DNA from: Dolomitihabitans soli
GTDB taxonomy: Bacteria > Actinomycetota > Actinomycetes > Streptosporangiales > Streptosporangiaceae
NCBI RefSeq assembly: GCF_022213955.1
Contig: NZ_JAKNTW010000021.1
Location: 62,001-126,000 of the forward strand
Reading direction: 5' to 3'
Length of the DNA stretch: 64,000 bases
This document shows positions 16,988-25,776 of this stretch, one piece after another. Both the position numbers and the translations under genes were made by a program. A model generated the notes under the pieces. The model was not told where the DNA came from and made no database searches. It was given only the letters and a program-made list of their open reading frames with translations. The number at the start of each line of letters is the position of its first letter. Position 1 is the stretch's first letter.

Positions 16988-17016
16988 GGGGGGCTTTCTG
17001 CTCGGAGGATGACGAT

Positions 17017-17052
17017 GGCCGGGTGCACGAGTGATGTCTCGTGCACCCGGCC
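17017..17052. terminator. perfect 15-bp stem-loop
   Basis: GGCCGGGTGCACGAG, a six-base loop TGATGT, and the exact complement. On the plus strand it is followed by GTTTTGTG. It may terminate transcription from the minus-strand SDR gene or insulate the IS481 remnant. The T-run is weak, so the direction is not settled. Confidence 0.5.
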
Positions 17053-17129
17053 GTTTTGTGGGCGCCGTCAAGTGCTGAGGTTCGGTAGCGGGTTGTGAAA
17101 CGTGGGTGGGCTCGCGCGGAACGCGTGCG

Positions 17130-17267
17130 CTATTCGCGGGTCGCCAGCTCTCTCAGGCGGGGCTCGCCGATCATGCTGAGCAAGTCGGTGTGGTGTGGGG
17201 TCCACTCCAGTTCCTGGCGGGTGCGTGGCGCGCCTATTGCCACCTCGGCGCTCTCGCACGCGCAGAG
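17130..17267 (-). pseudogene. possible C-terminal fragment of an epimerase-type SDR
   Basis: Directly after the stop of the SDR gene, and in the same frame, 45 codons read APRTRQELEWTPHHTDLLSM and IGEPRLRELATRE before a stop. The W-T-P-x-H-x-x-L-L pattern resembles the C-terminus of NAD-dependent epimerase/NmrA-like proteins. No N-terminal part exists. It may be a leftover of a different SDR gene fused by deletion. Moderate to low confidence. Confidence 0.35.
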
Positions 17268-17993
17268 TCACCAGGCGACGGCTCCCTTGTCGTCGAAGAA
17301 GCCGCCTCGGGGGCCGTCGGCGGGCAGGGTGGCGAGGCGAAGGGCGATCGCGGCGCCCTGCTCGGGTGTTCGTGCCCCGGCGAATCCGGTGAAGTCGGTT
17401 GCGACGTACCCGGGGCATGCCACGTTCACGATGATGTTCGTGTCAGCGAATCGGCGGGCGTACTGTGCTGTGACGCTGTTGAGCATCGACTTGGAGGGTG
17501 AGTAGGCGGCCATGACCGGGCCGGTCTGCAGCGTCAGCGAGCCCATGTTGCTGGACATGTTGACGATCCGGGGCGAGGCGGCACGGCTGAGCAGCGGGAG
17601 CATCGCGTTCGTCACCCGTACAACCCCGAACACGTTCGTTTCCAGGACCGTCTGCAGGACGTCGAGGTCGAGGGTCGTGGGGTCCTGCGCCCCGTCCTCG
17701 AACCGGCCGGAGATTCCTGCGTTGTTGACGAGGACGTCGAGTCGCCCGGCTTCCTTCTCGATGCTCGCCGCCGCTGCGGCGACACTGTCGTCGGAGGTGA
17801 CATCGAGGGCGACTCCGAACGTATCTATTCCTGCGGCACGCAACCGCTCCACGGCCTCCTCGCGTCGGGCGTCGTCACGCGCCCCCACAGCGACGGTGAT
17901 GCCAAGGGTTCCGAGACCCTGAGCGATGGCGAAGCCGATTCCCTTGTTCGCACCGGTGACCAGCGCTGTCTTGGTGTTGTTCACGCTGCCCAT
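17268..17993 (-). CDS. short-chain dehydrogenase/reductase
   Basis: This 241-residue classical SDR has the cofactor motif TGANKGIGFAIA near residue 14, the NNAG motif near 92 and the catalytic Ser followed by YSPSK (Tyr-x-x-x-Lys) around 168-172. The length is normal. It should reduce or oxidise a small carbonyl or alcohol with NAD(P)H; the substrate is unknown. It is transcribed divergently from the LysR gene at 18081, and the gap between them holds a perfect inverted repeat. The LysR protein is therefore the likely regulator of this gene. Confidence 0.9.
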   Translation of the reverse strand: MGSVNNTKTALVTGANKGIGFAIAQGLGTLGITVAVGARDDARREEAVERLRAAGIDTFGVALDVTSDDSVAAAAASIEKEAGRLDVLVNNAGISGRFEDGAQDPTTLDLDVLQTVLETNVFGVVRVTNAMLPLLSRAASPRIVNMSSNMGSLTLQTGPVMAAYSPSKSMLNSVTAQYARRFADTNIIVNVACPGYVATDFTGFAGARTPEQGAAIALRLATLPADGPRGGFFDDKGAVAW

Positions 17994-18039
17994 GCTCGGC
18001 GCGCGGCGTCCGTTTCATCCAATATCGATCAAGTACGTT

Positions 18040-18060
18040 GTGATACCTGGCGGGTATCAC
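18040..18060. promoter_or_regulatory. LysR-type operator between the SDR and LysR genes
   Basis: GTGATACC and GGTATCAC form an 8-bp perfect inverted repeat around TGGCG. It contains the T-N11-A core expected for LysR-type regulators and lies in the short divergent promoter region. Confidence 0.7.
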
Positions 18061-18080
18061 GAGGTGGATAGGGTATGTGC

Positions 18081-18959
18081 ATGGACGACCTGGAGACCCG
18101 TGAGCTGCGGTACTTCGTTGCGGTCGCCGAGGAGTTGCACTTCGGGCGCGCGGCCCAGCGGCTCGGGATCGCGCAGCCACCGCTGTCGCGCGCCATCCGG
18201 CAGCTGGAACGTCGGCTCAGCGTCCAGCTTCTGGACCGGGACCGACGCGGGGTGGCCCTCACCGGCGCCGGCGGTGTGTTGCTGCGCGAAGCCCGGGTGT
18301 CCCTCGATGCGGTCGCGGCTGCCGCGCGCCGGACCCGGCGGGCAGCGGATCTCCAGCGGCCGCTGGTACTGGTGACGAAATCCGGCGCATCACACGAGCT
18401 ACTGCAACGGCTCCTCGCCTCGTCGGCAGCCGACACCGATACGGCGCCGGTCGAAGTCGTCCCGTGCGAGGTCGGTGAGCAGGCACGGTTCCTGCGTAGC
18501 GGGCGCGCGGATGTGGCCCTCATGCACCGGCCGGTCGACGACCTGGCCGGGTTCGATACCGAAGACCTCTGCACCGAAGGCCAAGTCGCCCTCCTCCCAT
18601 CGGGACACCCGCTCGCCGCACGGCCCCAGCTCACCCTCGCAGACGTCGGCAACGTGCCGGACCTTCCCATCGCCCGATGGCCCCGGCTCGACGGCTCCTA
18701 CCCCGACGGCCCCGGGCCAGAGGTGCACACCCAGTCACAGCTCGCTCAGCTCGTCGCGCTCGGCAAGACCCTGCTCGTCATCCCTGCCTCCAGCCGCGCC
18801 TGGCAGTGGCCCGACCATGTCGCGGTGCCCGTCGTCGACGCCCCGGACATCACGACCGTGCTCGCATGGCCAGCTGGCCACCACTCATCGGCCCTCGCCG
18901 CACTGGCCCGAGCCGCGGCCGGGCTTCGCACCACTCCACCAGCTGCGCCCACGCGCTGA
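18081..18959 (+). CDS. LysR-family transcription regulator
   Basis: The protein has 292 residues from ATG 18081; an in-frame ATG at 18075 is possible. The N-terminal winged helix (LRYFVAVAEELHFGRAAQRL, then PPLSRAIRQLE) is typical, and the rest is the LysR substrate-binding fold. It is divergent from the SDR gene and probably controls it through the palindrome at 18040-18060. The ligand is unknown. Confidence 0.9.
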   Translation: MDDLETRELRYFVAVAEELHFGRAAQRLGIAQPPLSRAIRQLERRLSVQLLDRDRRGVALTGAGGVLLREARVSLDAVAAAARRTRRAADLQRPLVLVTKSGASHELLQRLLASSAADTDTAPVEVVPCEVGEQARFLRSGRADVALMHRPVDDLAGFDTEDLCTEGQVALLPSGHPLAARPQLTLADVGNVPDLPIARWPRLDGSYPDGPGPEVHTQSQLAQLVALGKTLLVIPASSRAWQWPDHVAVPVVDAPDITTVLAWPAGHHSSALAALARAAAGLRTTPPAAPTR

Positions 18960-19018
18960 ACGCCGACCCGCTCGCCTGATGCGACTGTTCGCCATCGCCG
19001 AGAAGCTGTCATGCGGAC

Positions 19019-19174
19019 GGCGCCACCGCCCTCGCCCGCAAGCGCCTCGGCGAGGCGGAAGCCCAACTGATGACCGACCTCGACGAGACGGAAGGGCGCC
19101 AACTGCGCAGCCTGCTCGAACGGGTCGCCCAGACGGCCCGACGCGAGGCGATCACACCCGACGACGTCTGTTAA
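19019..19174 (+). pseudogene. C-terminal fragment resembling a MarR-family regulator
   Basis: A frame reads GATALARKRLGEAEAQLMTD, then LDETEGRQLRSLLERVAQTA and stops at 19174. The pattern of a final helix (L-x-x-L-L-E-R-V) is like the C-terminus of MarR-type regulators. No DNA-binding part lies upstream, so it is a remnant. Confidence 0.4.
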
Positions 19175-19450
19175 TCGGGCGATTAGGGCACCCTGGGCCG
19201 CCACCTTGTGGGTCTCGGACATCGACGCCGATACCGGTGCGCCACACCTATTTGACCAGCGCTCGGGCACGCCTCTGGTCGGCGCCGTGCCCGCCAGCGG
19301 GCGACCGAAAATAGCACCTCCTCGCCACCCGACTCTGCGGATGTAAACAGGGGACCAACCAGAGCTATATCGTCACCAACCTCTGTGGACAGAACACCTA
19401 GGCCTCGTGGTGTCCCGCGCCGGCGCGACACCACGGCCGTACTGAGCGGG

Positions 19451-19743
19451 TCAGCCCATTTCCTCCAGCTTGCGGCCTTGGTCTCCCTGATCCATCTGGC
19501 GACGAAGATGAACGACAGCAGCGCCATGACGGCGTACCGGCGTAGGTGAGCGGAAGATTCCACTCCGCGAGCGCCGGGAACGAGACCGAGATCAGCCAGC
19601 TGGCGAGCCACTGGGCCGCGGCGGCGACGCCCAGGGCTGCGGCGCGGATGCGGTTGGGGAACATCTCACCGAGCAGCACCCCCCCCCCCCACGACAGTGC
19701 GAAGAACAGCACGAACGCGTTGGCGGCGACGAGCGCGATCAGC
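19451..19743 (-). pseudogene. sugar-porter MFS transporter, C-terminal fragment with frameshifts
   Basis: The sequence reads LIALVAANAFVLFFALSWGG, then LLGEMFPNRIRAAALGVAAAAQW, given as positions about 19615-19690. This is the conserved end of sugar:proton symporters. The frame changes near 19545 and again near 19470, where one G is missing from the expected ETKGRKLEEMG ending. A run of 12 cytosines (19679-19690) lies inside it. The N-terminal ten helices are absent. Dead gene. Confidence 0.8.
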
Positions 19744-19889
19744 TGTGGGGGCCGAGAACCTCATCCGCCCTGTGTGAGCTGCAGTGATGCGGATCTGTTC
19801 GTGGACGAGGGCGTCCGCGGATGGTCCGGCATGATGGGCGGTCATGTGTCTTGCTGCCGGGAGGTCCTCGACTGGACCGTGGTGTGGAA

Positions 19890-20074
19890 TCAGGTGCATC
19901 TGCAGCCTGTCCTGGCCGAGTACGAAGATCATTACAATCGGTACAGGCCGCATCGGACGCTCGATCAAGCCAGTCCGCTGACCAAGCTCCCCGAGCCCGC
20001 AAACCTAGATCAACTCAAGGTCCGGCGGCGAAACCGTCGGCGGCATCATTCACGAGTACTCCCAGGTCCCATGA
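19890..20074 (+). pseudogene. transposase integrase-core C-terminal fragment
   Basis: QPVLAEYEDHYNRYRPHRTL is the conserved C-terminal motif of rve-type transposases (IS3/IS481 groups). One extra base near 20030 shifts the frame into the expected GGIIHEYSQVP ending before a stop at 20074. No catalytic part remains. Confidence 0.75.
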
Positions 20075-20210
20075 CGTGGACGAGGTTCTCGGCACGGACA
20101 GGAAGAACAGGGGGCGTGTCCGGCTGGGTGGCGGAGGACAGTCTGATATATCTGGGGTGGCCAACGATCATGTCATGTGGTGTCCCCCCGAGATTTCGCT
20201 TGGGGGAGGT

Positions 20211-20756
20211 ATGCCGGACGAGGCCGACGCGTGTAGCTCCCGGCCGCCTGCATCCAGTTCTCCGCCCGCGCATTTCGCCTATCGAGCCGACGGCCGCTTG
20301 TTGCGGCTGCTGTCGAATGCCGAGCACGCGATTCTCTACGTCGTGTGTGCTGTTCTCCTTTCCGTTGCTGTGATCATCATGGTTCAGCTTGGTGTCACCA
20401 TCGTGCGGATCTACGGCTCCTGGCTGGACATCATCATCGTCTCCATCGAGGAGCTCTTGCTCGTCCTCATCGTGCTGGAGATATTCGTCACGGTGCTCAC
20501 CCACCTTCGAGGTGGCCATCTGCTGCTCGAACCCTTCATCATCGTGGGCATCATCGTGGTCATCCGGCATATCTTGTCGGTGGTGGTCAAGCTCACCGTC
20601 GTGCAGACACCGCATGGGGAACGTGAAGAGCTCGTGGAGCTCGGCGCATACGCCGGGGCCGCATTTCTGCTCACGGCCGCCCTCGCCCTGTCCCGATGGT
20701 CCCGGAAGTGGCCCAGCGAGATGCCGGGACCGCCGTCGGAAGGCCGGTCGGTCTGA
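20211..20756 (+). CDS. psiE: PsiE-family membrane protein
   Basis: The protein has 181 residues from ATG 20211. The GGGAGG upstream is unusually close and earlier in-frame starts exist, so the start is uncertain. Four membrane segments (about 42-65, 72-95, 105-122 and 145-165) and the block LEIFVTVLTHLRGGHLLLEP match the phosphate-starvation-inducible PsiE family. Biochemical function is unknown, but PsiE genes recur in heat-resistance islands of Proteobacteria. Here it is the only intact gene between transposase, transporter and regulator fragments. Confidence 0.85.
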   Translation: MPDEADACSSRPPASSSPPAHFAYRADGRLLRLLSNAEHAILYVVCAVLLSVAVIIMVQLGVTIVRIYGSWLDIIIVSIEELLLVLIVLEIFVTVLTHLRGGHLLLEPFIIVGIIVVIRHILSVVVKLTVVQTPHGEREELVELGAYAGAAFLLTAALALSRWSRKWPSEMPGPPSEGRSV

Positions 20757-20970
20757 AAGCGGGGGTCAGTCTGCAGGCCTGCACGGCGGCTGGAGCATCC
20801 GGCCTGCCCTCGCCGATCTGAAGGAGGCCGCCCCGCCCGACGCAGCCGCGCGATTCCAAAATCGGCGGAGATGGTCGTCGGGATGCTCTCGCCGCCCGGT
20901 ATGACGAGGAACCTCGCGCAGAAGCTGGCGCGCGACCTGCCAGGGCGACTGAGGGCGCGCTTTCCTGGCT

Positions 20971-21755
20971 TCACATGGCGGGTCGAACGCCGAACAGCAG
21001 TTCGGCGATGCCGCCGACGGCCATGGCCGCCGCGCCGATGAAGAACCCGACGGCCACCAGGGTGATGTTGCCGCCGTGGATGAACTGGCCGAACAGCGCC
21101 GGCCCGGTGATGCCGCCGATCGCCGTGCCAACCGCGAAGAACAGGGCGATCGCCAGAGCCCGCGTCTCCATCGGGAAGACCTCGCTCACGGTGAGGTAGG
21201 CAGAGCTCGCCCCCGCGGAGGCCACGAAGAAGGTCAGCGCAATCAAGATCATGAACGAGTTGGTGGTCAGTGTTTCGTTCATGAGCAGAACGGCGAGCAG
21301 CGCGATCAGGATGGCCGAGCCCAGATAGGTGCCGGCGATCATGGGAATCCTCCCGACGGTGTCGAACCAGCGCCCCAGGATCAGAGGCCCGAGGAAGTTG
21401 CCGGCCGCGAAGATGGCCATGAAGTACGGGATGGCCCCGGATGCCACACCGAAGAAGCCGTGCAGCAATGTGCCCAGATCGAAGGTGACAGCGTTGTAGA
21501 GGAATGCCTGGCCGACGAAGAGGGCCACTCCCAGGATCACCCGGCGCGGGTAGCGTTCCAGAGCGACCCTGGCGATCTCGCGGAAGGGGATGGCCTTGCG
21601 CTGCCTGACAGTGATCGCGGTCCGAGGAGCAGGAAGGTCTCTGCCGGCCTCCGCGCGAACCTCCGCCTCAATCCGGTCGACGATCCGCTCGGCTTCGTCG
21701 GCGTGGCCGTGGATGAACAGCCAGCGCGGGCGACGATGTCGGCCGACGAGCTCCC
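20971..21755 (-). pseudogene. MFS sugar-type transporter, N-terminal half missing
   Basis: An open frame of about 260 codons begins in the central loop (RPRWLFIHGHADEAERIVDR) and carries the C-terminal six helices (for example FLYNAVTFDLGTLLHGFFGV and VSEVFPMETRALAIALFF) to a proper stop. The first six helices and the start are absent; similarity begins near 21755. It differs from the fragment at 19451-19743, so two transporters decayed here. Confidence 0.75.
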
Positions 21756-21815
21756 CTGGTGGGGCTCATGCCGCTGCGGCTCATCCGTGCTTTCCGCAGG
21801 CGGAAACCTGAACGC

Positions 21816-22244
21816 CTAAGGCAGCACGGAAGCCAGATCCTTCGGCATGCTGGACTTCACGTCTTCCCATTCACCATCGGTGATGTGCCTGCGGAGCGCC
21901 TGCAGCACTGTCTTGACCAGCGTTTCCGTACCTCCCTGATAGTCGAAGGCGATCTCGCCGCGGACACGGTCGAGGAACTCCTCGCGGTCGGCCTTCACCG
22001 GGACGACGCTCGGGCGCCAGCCATCGAAGTAGACGCCGCGAATCAGCAACGGCAACTGGGCGGCGAGGTGAGCGCTCTCCTCCACCGTCAACCGGTCGCG
22101 CAGAGCGTGAAGAACGACGCGCAAGGCGGTGTAGGACTGTTTCCGGCGTTCGGCCGGCCATCCGTGAGCCTCCTCGATCTCTCGCAGAACGCGGTTCGTC
22201 TTGTCCACCGTCCGGTTGAACGGCGCATAGCCGGTCTCCGCCAT
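21816..22244 (-). CDS. DUF2267 protein
   Basis: This soluble, helical, charged protein of 142 residues has the DUF2267 layout: two similar helical halves with R-x-x-L-R-x-L-R-D-R-L (residues about 40-55) and a later D-x-V-R-G-E-I-AFDYQGG. These proteins are common in stress and redox islands of actinomycetes and proteobacteria, beside Hsp20, USP or CBS proteins. The molecular role is unknown. It is divergent from the LAL regulator gene. Confidence 0.75.
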   Translation of the reverse strand: MAETGYAPFNRTVDKTNRVLREIEEAHGWPAERRKQSYTALRVVLHALRDRLTVEESAHLAAQLPLLIRGVYFDGWRPSVVPVKADREEFLDRVRGEIAFDYQGGTETLVKTVLQALRRHITDGEWEDVKSSMPKDLASVLP

Positions 22245-22487
22245 GTCATCAACCCCTTCCGTCTCTCTTGCGGGGAACCAGCAGCCGGAGCGAACAAGGA
22301 GGCCTCATCGGCGGACACCACATCGAGACTCTCCTGGCTACTCCTAGGCCACATCCCCCAGCCATGCAGTCATCCGGACGGCTCGGATCGGGATGCGCCG
22401 GGGCCGGGGCGCCGCGGCATGAAAAATCTCCACGGGCATGAGATTCACCGGTCGCCGTCCGGAGAACAGTTCGAAGAGGGACGCGAG

Positions 22488-25121
22488 ATGCGAGGACGCG
22501 AACGGGAATGGCGTTCCGTCGATGGCCTGCTTCGCACGGTCGAAGGAGGCGGAGGTGGGACCCTGCTGGTGGACGGTGAACCGGGGGTCGGCAAGACCCG
22601 GTTGCTCGCCGAAGCCGCCGCCGCCGCATCCGAGCGCGGCATCAGCGTGGCCCGGGCCGGCCCAGAAGAACTGGGCGAACTGGTCCCGTGCGGTGTGCTG
22701 TTCGATGCTCTGGATCTGCGTCCCGAGCCGGACGCCGGCCATGACGATCCTTCCGCCCGCCTCCACTCGCGGGCGCGGACACTGGAACGCCTGAGGGCGG
22801 GCTTCGAGAAACGGGCCGCGGCACCGGCGCTGACCGTGCTTGACGATCTGCACCGGGTGGACCCGGCGACACTCATGGCGCTGCGTGCCCTCCACCACCT
22901 GCTCGCCTCCCGGCCGATCGGCTGGCTGCTGAGCCGCTCGACCGCCGTGGACAAGGGCCAGGCCGCTTCCCTGTTCGACCTTCTGGAGCGAAACGGGGCC
23001 GAACGGGTGAAACTTCCTGCGCTCTCCCCGGACGCGGTCATCGCGCTGATGACGGACGCGCTGGGGGTGCCACCCGATCCGACGATGCTGGCCCTGGCGG
23101 GGGCCGCCGGAGGCAATCCTCTGCTGATCACCGAACTGCTCGCCGGCCTCCGCGACGAAGGCATCCTACGCGTCTCAGGAAACCGTACCGCCCTGCCGTA
23201 CGCGCACGTCCCCAATCGGTCTCGGATAGTCGTGCGGCGTTGGATCGACACCCTGAGCAGAGATACGAGAAACCTGATCGAGACGGTCGCCGTGCTCGAC
23301 CGGTCGGTCTCGCCGCAGCAGGCCGCATCGTTGCTCGGCACCACACCGGCCGCGCTGCTCCCATTGGTGGAGGAATCCATGGCGGCGGGCATCCTGTTGG
23401 TCACCCCGCACGGTTTCGCTTTCCGCCACGAGCTGGTCAGGTGTGTCGTAGCCACCCAGGTCCCTCAACCAATACGGCACGCGCTGCTGAACCAGATCGG
23501 CACTCTCGCCTGCCCCGAACCTGCGAGCCGGTCACCGGCCGCTCCCCGCCCCAGCCACACCATCACTGGCATCGACACGGCAATCGCCGCAGGGCGCCTA
23601 CATGAGGCCGAGCAGACGGTCCGGGGGCACCTCACCGATCACGACTCGGCACACGGCGAGGCCAAACTGCGCTGCGCGCTCTCGGACATCATGTACCTGA
23701 CCGGCAGGATCGGCGAAGCCATCCGAGAGGCTGAGACGGCGCTGGCCGTACCAGACCTTCCCGGCCACGTGCGCGACCGGGCGATCCTGGCACGGCTGTA
23801 CGCCATGACCGGCTTGGGGGACGACGACGTGTCCGCGCGGACACACGCGCACGAGGTCATCGAAGAAGGTTCTCGACACGGTGCGGCAGCCACGGTCGCC
23901 GCCCTGATCGCGCTCGCGGCGACCGAGTGGAATGAGGGTCAGTTTTCCGACGCGTTGACGCTCGCCGAGGATGCCCGGCGACTGGCCGGCACCAACGAGC
24001 CGGCAGTGCACCGCTACGAGTCCCGCCTCGTCTCCGCCGCGATGCTCATCGACGTTCACCGGCTCGACGAAGCGCGGGCGATCCTCCAGGAGGCGCGCAA
24101 GGACATGTCCGACCACGGCCATCTGGCCTGGGCCGCGGACGCCTCCGCCCTGCAGGCCCGAGCCGAGCTGGTCGCGGGCCGTTTCGACGACGCCGTCACC
24201 GAAGCGGAGAGAGCTTTGGATCTCGCCACCGCCCTGAACACGCCCCTGTCCGCCGCGGTGGCCAGCTCCGTACTCGCCACCGTCGCGCTTCGCCGCGGCG
24301 ACCTGCAAGCGGCGACACGGCATGTCGCGGACGTGCCTGGGGGTTCCCTCGACGGCCGTACGCGGCTCGCTCTGCTGACAGCGCAGGTCACGGAGGCGCG
24401 CGATGGCCCGCTGGGCGCGATGACTCTGCTCGCGGGCCTTCCGGACCCGCTCGGGCGGCAAGGCTTGATGCTCGCCATGGAATGCACAGTGAGCGCGTGG
24501 ATGGTCCGCATCGCCCTTGCCGCGGACGACCGGCCGGCAGCCGTGGCCGTCATCGCCGCCGCGGAAGCCCTCAGCCGGGCCAACCCGGGGTTCCCCGCGC
24601 TGGTCGCCTCCGCCGCGCATGCCCGGGGCCTCCTCGACGGCGATTGCGATGCCCTCGCCCAAGCCGCCGAGCAGACAGAAGACGTATGGGCGGAGGCCTC
24701 CGCCACCGAGGACCTCGGCGTGGCGCTCTTCGCGGCCGGACGCCGGGAGGACGCGATCGGCAGCCTGGATCGCGCGCTCGCGATCTACGACGACACCGGA
24801 TCCGCCAGAGACTCGGCGCGCGTCCGCCAGAGGCTGCGCGGCATGGGCGTGCGCCGCCAGCACTGGAGCTACACCGAACGGCCGGTGTTCGGCTGGGACA
24901 GCCTCACCGAGACCGAGCACAACGTCTCGTTGCTCGTCGCCGACGGATGGACCAACCGCCAGGTCGCCGATCAGATGTTCCTCAGCGTGCACACGGTCGC
25001 GTTCCATCTGCGGCACGTCTACCGCAAGCTGCACATCAACTCCCGTGTCGAGCTCGCGCGCCTTGCGGTGGCCCAGGGAAGGATCGATCCCGAACCTCCG
25101 CCCGGCTTGATCCCGGGCTGA
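22488..25121 (+). CDS. LAL-type LuxR regulator (AAA ATPase plus LuxR HTH)
   Basis: The protein has 877 residues. The ATG at 22488 has GAAGAGGG seven bases upstream, and the longer upstream frame is rejected. Walker A GEPGVGKT is at about 31-38, Walker B LTVLDDLH near 116. A long TPR-like helical middle follows, and a LuxR helix-turn-helix ends the protein (residues about 806-866, with ADGWTNRQVADQMFLSVHTV). LAL proteins are ATP-dependent activators. It lies 160 bases upstream of the chaperone operon on the same strand and is the best candidate for its regulator. That link is inference from position. Confidence 0.9.
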   Translation: MRGREREWRSVDGLLRTVEGGGGGTLLVDGEPGVGKTRLLAEAAAAASERGISVARAGPEELGELVPCGVLFDALDLRPEPDAGHDDPSARLHSRARTLERLRAGFEKRAAAPALTVLDDLHRVDPATLMALRALHHLLASRPIGWLLSRSTAVDKGQAASLFDLLERNGAERVKLPALSPDAVIALMTDALGVPPDPTMLALAGAAGGNPLLITELLAGLRDEGILRVSGNRTALPYAHVPNRSRIVVRRWIDTLSRDTRNLIETVAVLDRSVSPQQAASLLGTTPAALLPLVEESMAAGILLVTPHGFAFRHELVRCVVATQVPQPIRHALLNQIGTLACPEPASRSPAAPRPSHTITGIDTAIAAGRLHEAEQTVRGHLTDHDSAHGEAKLRCALSDIMYLTGRIGEAIREAETALAVPDLPGHVRDRAILARLYAMTGLGDDDVSARTHAHEVIEEGSRHGAAATVAALIALAATEWNEGQFSDALTLAEDARRLAGTNEPAVHRYESRLVSAAMLIDVHRLDEARAILQEARKDMSDHGHLAWAADASALQARAELVAGRFDDAVTEAERALDLATALNTPLSAAVASSVLATVALRRGDLQAATRHVADVPGGSLDGRTRLALLTAQVTEARDGPLGAMTLLAGLPDPLGRQGLMLAMECTVSAWMVRIALAADDRPAAVAVIAAAEALSRANPGFPALVASAAHARGLLDGDCDALAQAAEQTEDVWAEASATEDLGVALFAAGRREDAIGSLDRALAIYDDTGSARDSARVRQRLRGMGVRRQHWSYTERPVFGWDSLTETEHNVSLLVADGWTNRQVADQMFLSVHTVAFHLRHVYRKLHINSRVELARLAVAQGRIDPEPPPGLIPG

Positions 25122-25281
25122 GCGGCACGCGCAGGTGCGGCGGCCATGCCGCCGACCGGCCGGGATGGCTGGTCACAGGACTACACGTCTGGGGGATGTG
25201 GCGGCGAAGCGCCCGGAGAAGAATGGAAATGGAAAGTGTGTACCGGATTCCTAAGACGGCCGAGACGGCTGAGGAGGAGTC

Positions 25282-25755
25282 ATGTCTGTCGCGCGGTCGG
25301 GTCCCATCACAGCGAACCGAGTGCCGATAGCCAGCTATGGGACGTACGAGGAGGCGCAGAAAGCCGTCGACTACCTGTCCGACCATGAGTTCCCCGTGAA
25401 GGGAACGCTGATCGTGGGGGCGGGGCTGCATTCGGTGGAGCAGGTGCTCGCGCGCATGACCTACCTGCGTGCGACCGGGATGGGCGCCGCGGCCGGAGCC
25501 TGGTTCGGGCTGTTCATCGGCCTGTTCCTGGGGATCTTCTTGCCCAACATCGCATCCATGGCCGCCGTGGTGCTGTGGGGGTTGGTGTGGGGCGCGGTCG
25601 CTGGAGCGATCTACGGCCTGATCTCGCACGCGTTGCAGGGCGGTCGGCGGGACTTCGTCTCGCAGAGCAGCCTGATGGCCGACAAATACGAGGTTCTCGT
25701 CGAGTCCGAACACGTGGCGAGGGCCCAAGAACTGCTCGGGAAGATGAGCGGCTAG
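25282..25755 (+). CDS. YflT-like general stress protein
   Basis: This 157-residue protein begins the operon, with GAGGAGGAG just before the ATG. The N-terminus (SYGTYEEAQKAVDYLSDHEF) matches the general stress protein 17M/YflT domain. A glycine-rich double membrane hairpin follows (residues about 65-115: TGMGAAAGAWFGLFIGLFLG), then a short domain YEVLVESEHVARAQELL. In Bacillus related proteins belong to the sigma-B stress regulon. It is followed 21 bases later by dnaK. Confidence 0.85.
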   Translation: MSVARSGPITANRVPIASYGTYEEAQKAVDYLSDHEFPVKGTLIVGAGLHSVEQVLARMTYLRATGMGAAAGAWFGLFIGLFLGIFLPNIASMAAVVLWGLVWGAVAGAIYGLISHALQGGRRDFVSQSSLMADKYEVLVESEHVARAQELLGKMSG

Positions 25756-25776
25756 GCCGCCAAGGGGGAGTGAGCA

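Noticed and set aside
20871-20970. Possible N-terminal fragment MVVGMLSPPGMTRNLAQKLA
   Set aside because: It reads a little like the start of an actinobacterial membrane protein but is too short to support, and it runs into the MFS remnant on the other strand.
21759-22487. N-terminal extension of the LAL regulator frame
   Set aside because: It overlaps the DUF2267 gene and lacks a ribosome site; the ATG at 22488 has a good one.
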